A stretch of 16,957 nucleotides of DNA from Legionellaceae bacterium (GTDB lineage: Bacteria > Pseudomonadota > Gammaproteobacteria > Legionellales > Legionellaceae): the NCBI GenBank assembly GCA_030696465.1, contig JAUYSE010000192.1, positions 1 to 16,957 of the forward strand. Reading direction: 5' to 3'. The notes under the pieces are model-generated. The model saw only the letters and a list, made by a program, of their open reading frames with translations, was not told the origin of the DNA and made no database searches. Shown here piece by piece: positions 7,712-13,574 of this stretch (the stretch's first letter is position 1; each line of letters starts with the position of its first letter). The translations under genes were made by a program, and so were the position numbers.

Positions 7712-8524
7712 ATGAAACTATGTGGTTATCCCATACAAGAAAACAGTCGATTGTTTTTGATTGCTGGCCCTTGTGTCATCGAAAGTGAAACCATGGCGAT
7801 TGAAACCGCTGGATATTTAGCGGACATGTGTCGACGTTTAGACATCTTTTTTATCTATAAATCCTCTTTTGATAAAGCGAACCGGACCTCACTCCATAGT
7901 TATCGAGGTCCTGGTTTTGAAAAAGGGCTACAAATTCTTGAAAAAGTAAAAAAAGATATTCAAGTTCCGGTATTAACAGATGTGCACGAAGACACGCCTT
8001 TGTTAGAAGTGGCAAGTGTTGTCGATGTGTTACAAACCCCTGCGTTCTTATGCCGTCAAACAAACTTTATTCAACGCGTCGCCTCTTTAGGAAAACCTGT
8101 CAATATTAAAAAAGGCCAGTTTTTAGCGCCTTGGGATATGAAGCATGTGGTTGAAAAGGCTAAATCTTGCGGAAACGAGCAAATTATGGTGTGCGAGCGC
8201 GGTGTGAGCTTTGGGTATAATAATTTAGTCTCAGATATGCGTTCGCTCCATATTATGCGAGAAACGGGCTGCCCTGTCATTTATGATGCAACACATTCAG
8301 TGCAGTTACCCGGTGGTGCAGGTGCTGCGTCCGGAGGACATCGAGAGTTAATTCCTGTTTTAGCGCGGGCTGCTGTAGCGGCAGGTATTTCTGGTCTGTT
8401 TATGGAAACCCATCCAGATCCAGATAATGCGTTAAGTGATGGCCCGACTAGTTGGCCACTTGATCAGATGGAAAAATTATTACAGCGTATTATTGCGATT
8501 GATACCGTGGTGAAGGCAGGGTAG
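7712..8524 (+). CDS. kdsA: 3-deoxy-D-manno-octulosonate-8-phosphate synthase, metal-dependent type
   Basis: KdsA condenses phosphoenolpyruvate and arabinose-5-phosphate to KDO-8-phosphate, the first committed step of the LPS inner-core sugar. The product is 270 residues. Motifs are LIAGPCVIESE near the N terminus, KSSFDKANRTS, HSYRGPG, DVHED, VNIKKGQFLAPW, GGAGAASGGHRE and METHPDP. Cys21, His195, Glu232 and Asp243 fit the four metal ligands of the metal-dependent class; the spacings 174, 37 and 11 equal those of Aquifex aeolicus KdsA (Cys11, His185, Glu222, Asp233). The E. coli enzyme has Asn in place of the Cys and is metal-independent. AAGGAG (7701-7706) lies 5 bases before the ATG. It appears to be the last gene of the operon; no convincing terminator follows. 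Confidence 0.97.
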   Translation: MKLCGYPIQENSRLFLIAGPCVIESETMAIETAGYLADMCRRLDIFFIYKSSFDKANRTSLHSYRGPGFEKGLQILEKVKKDIQVPVLTDVHEDTPLLEVASVVDVLQTPAFLCRQTNFIQRVASLGKPVNIKKGQFLAPWDMKHVVEKAKSCGNEQIMVCERGVSFGYNNLVSDMRSLHIMRETGCPVIYDATHSVQLPGGAGAASGGHRELIPVLARAAVAAGISGLFMETHPDPDNALSDGPTSWPLDQMEKLLQRIIAIDTVVKAG

Positions 8525-8595
8525 TTGTGTTTGGCTTTTACGCGAAAAAGCTGCTCGCAGTGACTTGAATTAAATAATGTAAAAAATTGAAAAAT

Positions 8596-8650
8596 TATGC
8601 GCTTATGATAAATAGGCGCATAAAAACATCCAATCCAACCATGGGATGTT
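8596..8650. other. Two small hairpins between kdsA and the GIY-YIG gene
   Basis: The first hairpin has 11-base arms (8596-8606 and 8612-8622) with one G-U pair and a GATAA loop. It is flanked by A-rich sequence on the plus strand, so it has no U-run for plus-strand termination, while the minus strand is T-rich past the stem. The second hairpin has 7-base arms (8625-8631 and 8644-8650). TTGACA (8649-8654) follows with only a weak -10 at a 17-base spacing (TAAGTC), a possible promoter for the next gene. Nothing coding is seen in 8525-8698. Confidence 0.45.
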
Positions 8651-8698
8651 GACAGGGAAATAAATCTAGCTTAAGTCCGGTTTAGCAAGGAAAGTTTC

Positions 8699-8989
8699 AT
8701 GCATACTGAATCGTATGTATATTGTGTTGCGAATTCTCATAATAATGTTCTATACGTTGGAGTCACCAATGACTTGATGCGACGTATTTACGAACACCAG
8801 CATAAATTGGTAAAAGGCTTTACTCAAAAATATAACGTGGATCGCTTAGTCTATTATGAGGCATGTGGCAACATTGTCGTGGCCATTGAGCGGGAGAAAC
8901 AGATTAAAGGATGGTCGCGAGAAAAGAAAAATAACCTTGTTTATACGTTCAATCCTGGATGGAATGATTTATATCAATCAATATGCTAA
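8699..8989 (+). CDS. Small GIY-YIG domain protein (putative endonuclease)
   Basis: The 96-residue product is a stand-alone GIY-YIG domain of the small UvrC-N-like family (YhbQ/UPF0213-type). It shows YVYCV for the GIY motif, LYVGVTNDLMRRIYEHQ for the YIG motif with the conserved downstream Arg and His, and the second-half signature LVYYEACGNIVVAIEREKQIKGWSREKK, where the Glu of the EREKQIK helix is the expected metal ligand. Family members are putative structure-specific nucleases; few are characterised. AAGGAAA (8687-8693) precedes the ATG at 5 bases. The gene is isolated between the kdsA operon and a convergent low-complexity gene, flanked by hairpins on both sides. Genes of this family are often sporadically distributed, so lateral acquisition is possible. 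Confidence 0.88.
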   Translation: MHTESYVYCVANSHNNVLYVGVTNDLMRRIYEHQHKLVKGFTQKYNVDRLVYYEACGNIVVAIEREKQIKGWSREKKNNLVYTFNPGWNDLYQSIC

Positions 8990-9010
8990 AGATTGACCAC
9001 TGTCAGAATA

Positions 9011-9281
9011 GCACGTCATTTCGAGCCAGTTTGAGGTTATAAACGAGCCCCTGGAAATTCTGTGAGAAATCTCCTGCAGACAGATCGCTCCCAGCGGCAA
9101 GGAGATCCCTCGCGGAACTTTCAGAGAATTTAACGTAACTCAAACTGGCTCGGGATGACGTGCTTTTTTGACTAAAGTTCCGCATAAAAAAGTAATTAAA
9201 AAATATTGGAGACATAGTTGATTACGAGATTTTTCTGACTAGAGTGCTATATAAAAATTAATTAAAAACGCCTAGAGAATA
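9011..9281. repeat. Structured intergenic repeat, copy A (full hairpin plus two tail units)
   Basis: Arms of 25 bases (9011-9035 and 9139-9163) pair with only two mismatches, both G-U compatible. The interior (9054-9130) has nested pairing such as AAATTCT/AGAATTT and ATCTCCT/AGGAGAT. A run of T (9164-9169) follows, so on the plus strand it would act as a terminator for the GIY-YIG gene. An AT-rich tail of about 50 bases (9164-9216) is repeated in degenerate form at 9230-9281. Copy B at 10478-10643 matches the interior, right arm and tail. No protein-coding signal is seen in 8990-9300. Confidence 0.75.
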
Positions 9282-9304
9282 AAGGAGTTTTATTATAGGC
9301 AATA

Positions 9305-9339
9305 AAAAAGCCGGGTTCTGATACAGAATCCGGCTTTTT
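9305..9339 (-). terminator. Intrinsic terminator of L1
   Basis: Ten perfect outer pairs (AAAAAGCCGG with CCGGCTTTTT) continue through six more pairs, one of them G-T, to a 3-base loop. The A and T tracts on both sides make it usable in both directions. It lies 20 bases past the stop of the minus-strand gene. Confidence 0.9.
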
Positions 9340-9358
9340 AGATAACAATATTAGGATA

Positions 9359-10051
9359 TTAGAGGGCAGCAACAACTGGAGTAGTCTCAGCTTCAGGAGC
9401 AGCACCATCATTAGCTGGCAGAGTGTTCTGAGTCGCGGCAGCAGTTTTTTCTGCAGCTGCTTTATTAGCAGCAGCAAGTTCAGCTTGCTTAGCTTCAGCA
9501 TCTACAACTTGTTCACTAATGATAGCGGTAGATGGCTTGATGTCTTGTTGAGAAACAGGCTCTTTCGCTTCATCTTTCTTCTTAGACTTAAACAGTCCTT
9601 TAAAGAAACTTGGAATTGATACTGAAAAGAAAGTAGAAATTTTTGCAAAGACACTTACAGATTCTTTAGCATCTTCTTTTGCAGCTACTACTGGCTCAGA
9701 TTTTTCAGATTTCTTGAAAAGACTAAAGTTTTTAAAGAAATTTACAAATCTTTGGCCAAAAGATAATTTTTCAGCTTTTTCAGGAGCCGGAGCAATAACT
9801 TCTTCTTGCTTCTGCACTGAAGCATTTGTGTCTGTAGAAGCAACTATTTCTTCTGTCGGAGCTGGAGCAGCATTTGCGTCTGTAGAGGTAACTACTTCTT
9901 CTGTCGGTGCTGGAGCAGCTACAACTACTACTTCTTCAGGAGCAGTGCCTCCTTGAGTAGCTGGAACAGCAGTGTCGCTTGTAGAAGCAGCTACTGGAAA
10001 ATCCTGAGTAGGTGTAACATTGGTTGGGGTATTTGGTTGGGTAGTAGGCAT
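9359..10051 (-). CDS. Low-complexity protein L1 with amphipathic aromatic segments, unknown function
   Basis: I do not recognise this 230-residue protein. Residues 1-95 are a Pro/Thr/Ala/Glu-rich disordered region with two 16-residue repeats (each beginning with Ala and containing APAPTEE, about 45-77). Residues 97-114 (FGQRFVNFFKNFSLFKK) and 132-159 (VFAKISTFFS, then IPSFFKGLFKSKKK) are basic, Phe-rich amphipathic stretches that could bind membranes. EPVSQQ is at 164-169, an Ala-rich helix at about 184-206, and the chain ends in PVVAAL. There is no signal peptide or long membrane helix at the N terminus. AGGAG (10059-10063) lies 7 bases before the ATG. It has its own promoter and terminator, so it is monocistronic. 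It shares a module with L2. A secreted effector or surface-associated role is possible but unproven. Confidence 0.75.
   Translation of the reverse strand: MPTTQPNTPTNVTPTQDFPVAASTSDTAVPATQGGTAPEEVVVVAAPAPTEEVVTSTDANAAPAPTEEIVASTDTNASVQKQEEVIAPAPEKAEKLSFGQRFVNFFKNFSLFKKSEKSEPVVAAKEDAKESVSVFAKISTFFSVSIPSFFKGLFKSKKKDEAKEPVSQQDIKPSTAIISEQVVDAEAKQAELAAANKAAAEKTAAATQNTLPANDGAAPEAETTPVVAAL
9822..9917 (-). repeat. Two tandem 48-bp units inside L1
   Basis: Units 9822-9869 and 9870-9917 differ at only a few bases. Being 48 bp, copy changes would keep the reading frame and only lengthen the disordered Pro/Thr/Glu region. Confidence 0.85.
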
Positions 10052-10257
10052 AGTTTATCTCCTAGTGGTAGTTCTATTGGGTTTTTTGGGGTTGAGTTAT
10101 TGTATTTATGCATATGTTGCATTGATTCATATTGATACTCAGGAATTGAAAATTATCCCTAACATTAATATTTGAATCACTACTCAAAAAACTTAGAGTT
10201 ACCTCTGGTCTTTTTACGTACATCCGCATAAAAACTTTCCAAAATCATTATCTGAAC

Positions 10258-10289
10258 GACATATTATCAAATTATAATTAATATGTCAA
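10258..10289 (-). promoter_or_regulatory. Strong promoter of L1 overlapped by an inverted repeat
   Basis: On the minus strand TTGACA (10289-10284), a 17-base spacer and TAATAT (10266-10261) form a near-consensus sigma-70 promoter. A perfect 9-base inverted repeat (GACATATTA at 10258-10266, TAATATGTC at 10279-10287) covers most of both hexamers, which fits an operator. Transcription from about 10254 would give a leader of about 200 bases before the L1 ATG. The leader has one unlikely 51-codon reading frame (10074-10229). Confidence 0.65.
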
Positions 10290-10477
10290 CATTTTTTACT
10301 ATATGATTTATAATTTCCGCTTATTGTACTATAAGTTTCGTGATAGAAAAACCATTTTTTTATATTTTTGAAGAGTTTTTTGCTGAAAAATTGTCATTAT
10401 ATCTTATCATCAATAACTCTTTATATTTTTTGATAGCACTTTTATTTATAAATGCGCATATATTTGTCAGTCCACAT
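10290..10477. other. AT-rich spacer, no feature seen
   Basis: The stretch is AT-rich. A plus-strand reading frame beginning near 10340 runs into repeat copy B, lacks a convincing ribosome site and has no recognisable product. I see no gene, RNA or clear signal here beyond the L1 promoter at its left edge. Confidence 0.5.
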
Positions 10478-10643
10478 AAAATTCTGAGAGAGATTTCTTG
10501 TGACAGATCGATCCTAGCGGCCAGGGGATCCATCGCATAATTTTCAGAGAATTTAACTTAATTAAAACTGGCGCTGGATGACGGGGCTTTTTTGAGCAGA
10601 GTGCTGCATAGAGAGTGAATTAAAAAAATCTTGAAGACATAGT
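10478..10643. repeat. Structured intergenic repeat, copy B (left arm missing)
   Basis: This copy aligns with 9054-9218 of copy A. Shared blocks include AAATTCTG, GACAGATCG, TCAGAGAATTTAAC, the GGATGACG tip followed by GCTTTTTTGA, and the tail AATTAAAAAA followed by GACATAGTT. The left arm that pairs in copy A is absent, so this is a truncated or eroded copy. The following 10644-10775 holds nothing I can assign. Confidence 0.7.
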
Positions 10644-10775
10644 TATGCGGTGTATTTTTTTAGGAAAAAGCCACTAAATAGGCAATTAACCCCCCCAGAG
10701 ACAGAATTGATAACCTATCTTTGCGGACTTGGGATGAGTTGGGTGAACAGTCGCTTTCAAAGTACAGATATAAAA

Positions 10776-10848
10776 AAACCTGGGTGTATGTACTCCCAGG
10801 TTTCAGTTTTGGATATATGGATGTTTTTATCTAGTAAACATCCATATA
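10776..10848 (-). terminator. Double-hairpin terminator of L2
   Basis: Reading the minus strand from the L2 stop, a 13-bp stem (arms 10836-10848 and 10814-10826) comes first. A 9-bp stem then follows (CCCAGGTTT arm 10795-10803, AAACCTGGG arm 10776-10784) and leads into seven T residues. The second hairpin is a textbook intrinsic terminator. Confidence 0.88.
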
Positions 10849-10864
10849 TTCTTAGTTTTGAGAA

Positions 10865-12034
10865 CTAAAGAGCTACACCAGTGATTGCTGATTGTTTTGT
10901 AGGATCAACCACATCAGTATTTGCCGTAGTAGCTGTAGTTTTATCCGCAAGTGGATTAACACTTGGAGGCAGTGCTGATGGAGCTGGAGCACTAGTAGCG
11001 CTTCCAAGACCTGCACTCATTGTGGTGGTTGAAGTACTTACTGGTTCTTTGCTGTTGGTTTCCGGAGTCTTTTTCTTGAACAGAGTTAGGAGTTTAGAGA
11101 AGGCGTTTTTAATTCTATCCAAGAGGCTGCTAAAGAAGTTACCCAGTTTTTGCCAGATGGTTAATGATGCCAGGGTGTCAGCAGTTTTGGCGCCCTCTAC
11201 GACTGTTTTAGGGTCTGGGTCTACTATGGTAGCTGTTTGAGCAGCGGTGCTTGTCTCTGCAGCGGGCTTATCTTCTTTTGGCTCAGTAGGAGTATTCCCG
11301 GGTCCAGAAATAACAGTTTCTGGTGCAGGGGGTACCATGGTTGTTGGTTCAGCGGCGACTGCTGTTTGTTTATCGGATATCACTGTTGTTGGCAATGGTT
11401 CGCCTGCAGAAGGAGTGGTGGCAGCAGCATTATTTTGGGGTGAAGGAGGTTTGAGAAAGTCAGCTGTTGACCCAGGGAGAGATGTTGTAGCAACATTTAG
11501 ATGATTTGGATCGCTAGAGTCTGAGTCGTTTTTAGGCGAAGGTATTGCAGCATTTTTAGGTGATAGGTTCACAGGGTTTTTTGTAGGCGCAAGCGCAGCG
11601 GGTAATTGTACAGATGAAGAGGTAGTAGGTGTCCCTTTAGGTGCGCTACTAACAGCTGCATTATAGCCTTGCGTCTTATCTAATTGCTCACGGATGTTTT
11701 TTACCGCAGTATCTCGAGCTTTTAAAACCTTCCCAATTGATTTAGTTGTACTTATTGTTGACAAGTTAGGTGCTGTGAATTTTTTAATTGCAGTGATAGT
11801 TGCTTCTATCTCAGCTTTAGCGGTTACAGCTAAAGCTGGATTATTTTCAAGAATCTCAATCAGTGTTATTGTGCTGTTTTGCATGTGTTTTATGAGAGAA
11901 TCTCTTGTATTATGCTTTAATTTTGTTGTATGTGACTCAGGGAACACTTTATTTGCACTAGCTTTAATGTCTGCATCTAAAGTGGTTAATTGTTTGGAGA
12001 AATCCTCAAGCGACTGCAGTACAATATTTGGCAT
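10865..12034 (-). CDS. Low-complexity protein L2, helical N terminus and amphipathic module, unknown function
   Basis: I do not recognise this 389-residue protein. Residues 1-125 look like a helical bundle or coiled coil (for example DFSKQLTTLDADIKASANKV and ALAVTAKAEIEATITAIKKF). Residues 126-285 are a disordered Pro/Thr/Ser/Ala linker with loose repeats such as PETVISG and PKTVVEG. Residues 291-322 form an amphipathic segment (IWQKLGNFFSSLLDRIKNAF, then SKLLTLFKKK) followed by KEPVS at 329-333. The rest is disordered and ends in GVAL. No signal peptide is present. TGGAG on the minus strand (GGAG complement at 12043-12046) lies 8 bases before the ATG. The NFFS, LFKKK and KEPVS elements match L1 in order, so I read the two as diverged paralogues. 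It is monocistronic and divergent from rpoS. Confidence 0.75.
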   Translation of the reverse strand: MPNIVLQSLEDFSKQLTTLDADIKASANKVFPESHTTKLKHNTRDSLIKHMQNSTITLIEILENNPALAVTAKAEIEATITAIKKFTAPNLSTISTTKSIGKVLKARDTAVKNIREQLDKTQGYNAAVSSAPKGTPTTSSSVQLPAALAPTKNPVNLSPKNAAIPSPKNDSDSSDPNHLNVATTSLPGSTADFLKPPSPQNNAAATTPSAGEPLPTTVISDKQTAVAAEPTTMVPPAPETVISGPGNTPTEPKEDKPAAETSTAAQTATIVDPDPKTVVEGAKTADTLASLTIWQKLGNFFSSLLDRIKNAFSKLLTLFKKKTPETNSKEPVSTSTTTMSAGLGSATSAPAPSALPPSVNPLADKTTATTANTDVVDPTKQSAITGVAL

Positions 12035-12051
12035 AACTAAAGCTCCATGAA

Positions 12052-12084
12052 AGTATATGTTTATTACTCACCCACAACTGTCAA
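12052..12084 (-). promoter_or_regulatory. Possible promoter of L2
   Basis: On the minus strand TTGACA (12084-12079) lies inside the outer arm of the cloverleaf repeat. The nearest -10-like sequences are ACATAT at an 18-base spacing and TATACT (12057-12052) at 21 bases, so the match is imperfect. If used, the repeat itself supplies the -35. Confidence 0.35.
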
Positions 12085-12258
12085 TCCCGGAATTTAGAGA
12101 AACTTGAGCGAGTGCGCGAGCTTTAGTTTCTCTTAATGTCTGGGATCCCTCTATGATGTGGCTCAGTGCTCATTTCTGAGTAGATCCCGGGCATTAATAA
12201 GGTCTGCTAAGGCTCGCCCGCCAAGCAGCCTTAAATCCCGGGATGACACTTGTGGGTG
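12069..12258. repeat. Cloverleaf-like structured intergenic element
   Basis: An outer stem of about 25 pairs (12069-12096 with 12232-12258; two mismatches, one bulge) encloses three further hairpins. These are 12097-12104/12125-12132 (GAGAAACT/AGTTTCTC), 12133-12147/12183-12197 (15 pairs, two of them G-U, with an inner CTCAG/CTGAG stem) and 12208-12214/12227-12233 (TAAGGCT/AGCCTTA). The GTCAATCCCGG / CCCGGGATGAC ends resemble the tips of the other hairpin repeats here. It separates L2 from rpoS and contains no coding frame. It may be a palindromic mobile repeat or a structured RNA. Confidence 0.75.
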
Positions 12259-12277
12259 CGTAAGGTGCGTTTATTAT

Positions 12278-12307
12278 AGTGACGAGGTCACTTTATCAGT
12301 GATCACT
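12278..12307. promoter_or_regulatory. Cluster of AGTGA/TCACT half-sites upstream of rpoS
   Basis: Four half-sites occur in 30 bases: AGTGA 12278-12282, TCACT 12288-12292, AGTGA 12298-12302, TCACT 12303-12307. They form AGTGAC-GAG-GTCACT and the perfect palindrome AGTGATCACT. They abut the upstream candidate -35 of rpoS, the position expected for an operator or activator site. Confidence 0.4.
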
Positions 12308-12369
12308 TTGCATGTAAATGCCCATTTTATATAAAAATACTTGGCTTACGGTGCATTTTGGAATAGTAT
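12308..12369 (+). promoter_or_regulatory. Candidate rpoS promoters
   Basis: Two possible sigma-70 promoters are visible: TTGCAT (12308) with TATAAA (12330-12335) at 16 bases, and TTGGCT (12341-12346) with TAGTAT (12364-12369) at 17 bases. The second would start transcription near 12376, about 33 bases before the rpoS ATG. Confidence 0.45.
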
Positions 12370-12408
12370 AAAATTTCAATACAAAACAATAAGGTTGTGG
12401 TTTTTTCT

Positions 12409-13488
12409 ATGGACGAAGGAACGATAGATCTTGAAGGGGAAGGGGCCGCTGAATCATTATTGGTAGAGCAAGCTTTATTGAGCACTACAGATGCTTCTGA
12501 GGAAGATATTTCAAAAGAACTTGATCTGGATGAATCGCTGTCAGAGGAATCACCGTCTGAAGATCCTTTGCTAACCGAAGAGGTAGCATTAGATACGCCT
12601 ATCATTGATCATGAAGATGAACATTTCTATGCAAAAACGCATGGTCCTCATGGCGATAAACTGATGGATGCCACGCAATTGTATTTGCGTGAAATTGGTT
12701 TTTCTCCATTACTATCTGCGGAAGAGGAAGTATATTTCGGCACTTTGGCTCGGCAAGGCAAGAAAGAAGCGCGCTTAAAAATGATTGAGTCTAATCTAAG
12801 ATTGGTCGTAAAAATCGCGAGACGTTATTTAAACAGAGGCTTAGCGTTACTTGATTTAATTGAAGAAGGTAATTTAGGCTTAATGAAGTCGGTAGAAAAA
12901 TTTGATCCAGAGAGGGGCTTTCGGTTCTCGACCTATGCGACTTGTTGGATACGTCAAACCATAGAGCGTGCCATCATGAATCAATCGCGCACCATTCGTT
13001 TACCCATTCATGTCGTGAAAGAGTTAAACGTTTATCTACGAGTGGCAAAACAACTTACTCAGCGTTTAGATCATGAGCCTTCTCCAGAAGAAATTGCACA
13101 CATGTTAGATAAGCCCATCGAAGACGTCCGTAAGCTCTTACGCTTTAATGAAAAAGTGACATCAGTAGATACTCCCTTAAGTTATGATGACAGTAAATCG
13201 TTGTTAGATACCATTCCTGATGATAAAAATAGTAATCCTGCTGAGTTGTTGACACATGAAGATTTTGATCTACATATGGATACTTTGTTGGATTCCTTAA
13301 GTCCTAATCAACAGCAAGTCATCTTACGCCGTTTCGGTCTGCGTGGATTTGAAAAATCTACGTTGGAGGATGTTGGCAAAGAAATAGGCTTAACGCGTGA
13401 GAGGGTGCGTCAAATACAAGTAGAAGCCTTACGTACTTTACGACAGTCTCTGGTGGATGTTGGTTTAGATGAAGAGGATCTACTATAA
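12409..13488 (+). CDS. rpoS: RNA polymerase sigma factor RpoS
   Basis: RpoS directs RNA polymerase to stationary-phase, stress and, in intracellular pathogens, developmental-stage promoters. The 359-residue product has an acidic, variable N terminus (about 1-85), then region 1.2 (DATQLYLREIGFSPLLSAEEEV), region 2 (MIESNLRLVVKIARRYLNRG, LALLDLIEEGNLGL, FDPERGFRFSTYATCWIRQT), region 3 (IRLPIHVVKELNVYLRVAKQL) and region 4 with the helix-turn-helix (TLEDVGKEIGLTRERVRQIQ). The GFSPLLSAEEE and RLPIHVVKELNVYLR signatures, and the lack of the long RpoD region 1.1, mark RpoS rather than RpoD. An in-frame GTG at 12397 lies only 2 bases after AAGG (12391-12394); ATG 12409 lies 14 bases after it, so the start is uncertain. 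The usual neighbour nlpD is not upstream; L2 is divergent, and L3 follows after a terminator. Confidence 0.96.
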   Translation: MDEGTIDLEGEGAAESLLVEQALLSTTDASEEDISKELDLDESLSEESPSEDPLLTEEVALDTPIIDHEDEHFYAKTHGPHGDKLMDATQLYLREIGFSPLLSAEEEVYFGTLARQGKKEARLKMIESNLRLVVKIARRYLNRGLALLDLIEEGNLGLMKSVEKFDPERGFRFSTYATCWIRQTIERAIMNQSRTIRLPIHVVKELNVYLRVAKQLTQRLDHEPSPEEIAHMLDKPIEDVRKLLRFNEKVTSVDTPLSYDDSKSLLDTIPDDKNSNPAELLTHEDFDLHMDTLLDSLSPNQQQVILRRFGLRGFEKSTLEDVGKEIGLTRERVRQIQVEALRTLRQSLVDVGLDEEDLL

Positions 13489-13497
13489 ACTGTTCTG

Positions 13498-13524
13498 TGC
13501 GGGGATAGCCCCGCATGTTTTTTT
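13498..13524 (+). terminator. Intrinsic terminator of rpoS
   Basis: A 7-bp G+C-rich stem (TGCGGGG / TGCCCCG-type arms 13498-13504 and 13509-13515) with an ATAG loop is followed by seven T residues (13518-13524). It lies 9 bases past the rpoS stop. Confidence 0.93.
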
Positions 13525-13533
13525 AATTATAGA

Positions 13534-13541
13534 CTATACTT
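13534..13541 (+). promoter_or_regulatory. Candidate RpoS-type -10 element for L3
   Basis: CTATACTT is an exact match to the core of the E. coli RpoS -10 preference (C immediately before TATACT, then T). Transcription would start about 28 bases before the L3 ATG. No clear -35 is present, which RpoS tolerates. It lies between the rpoS terminator and L3. Confidence 0.45.
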
Positions 13542-13574
13542 CTAGTAAAGCAGTGCTTGAAAGGAGTAAGTGCT

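Noticed and set aside
8596..8622. Hairpin as the terminator of the kdsA operon
   Set aside because: On the plus strand the stem is followed by A residues rather than T residues.
9359..10051. L1 as a TonB-type or histone H1/AlgP-type protein
   Set aside because: It lacks an N-terminal membrane anchor and the TonB C-terminal domain, and it does not have the Lys/Ala/Pro pentapeptide repeats of AlgP.
10074..10229. A 51-codon minus-strand frame in the L1 leader, with GGAAAG before its ATG
   Set aside because: Its product is Asn/Ser-rich without any motif and could be chance in AT-rich DNA; it could only be a leader peptide, for which I see no support.
10881..12050. Several plus-strand reading frames of 68-119 codons opposite L2
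   Set aside because: They are antisense shadows caused by the biased codon composition of L2; none has a ribosome site or recognisable motif, whereas L2 has a good ribosome site and terminator.
12069..12258. Cloverleaf taken as a tRNA or other known RNA gene
   Set aside because: The arms are far longer than in tRNA, and no anticodon loop, T-loop GTTCRA or CCA end is present.
12409..13488. The sigma factor as RpoD
   Set aside because: It is only about 360 residues, lacks the long RpoD N-terminal and non-conserved regions, and has RpoS-specific signatures in regions 1.2 and 3.
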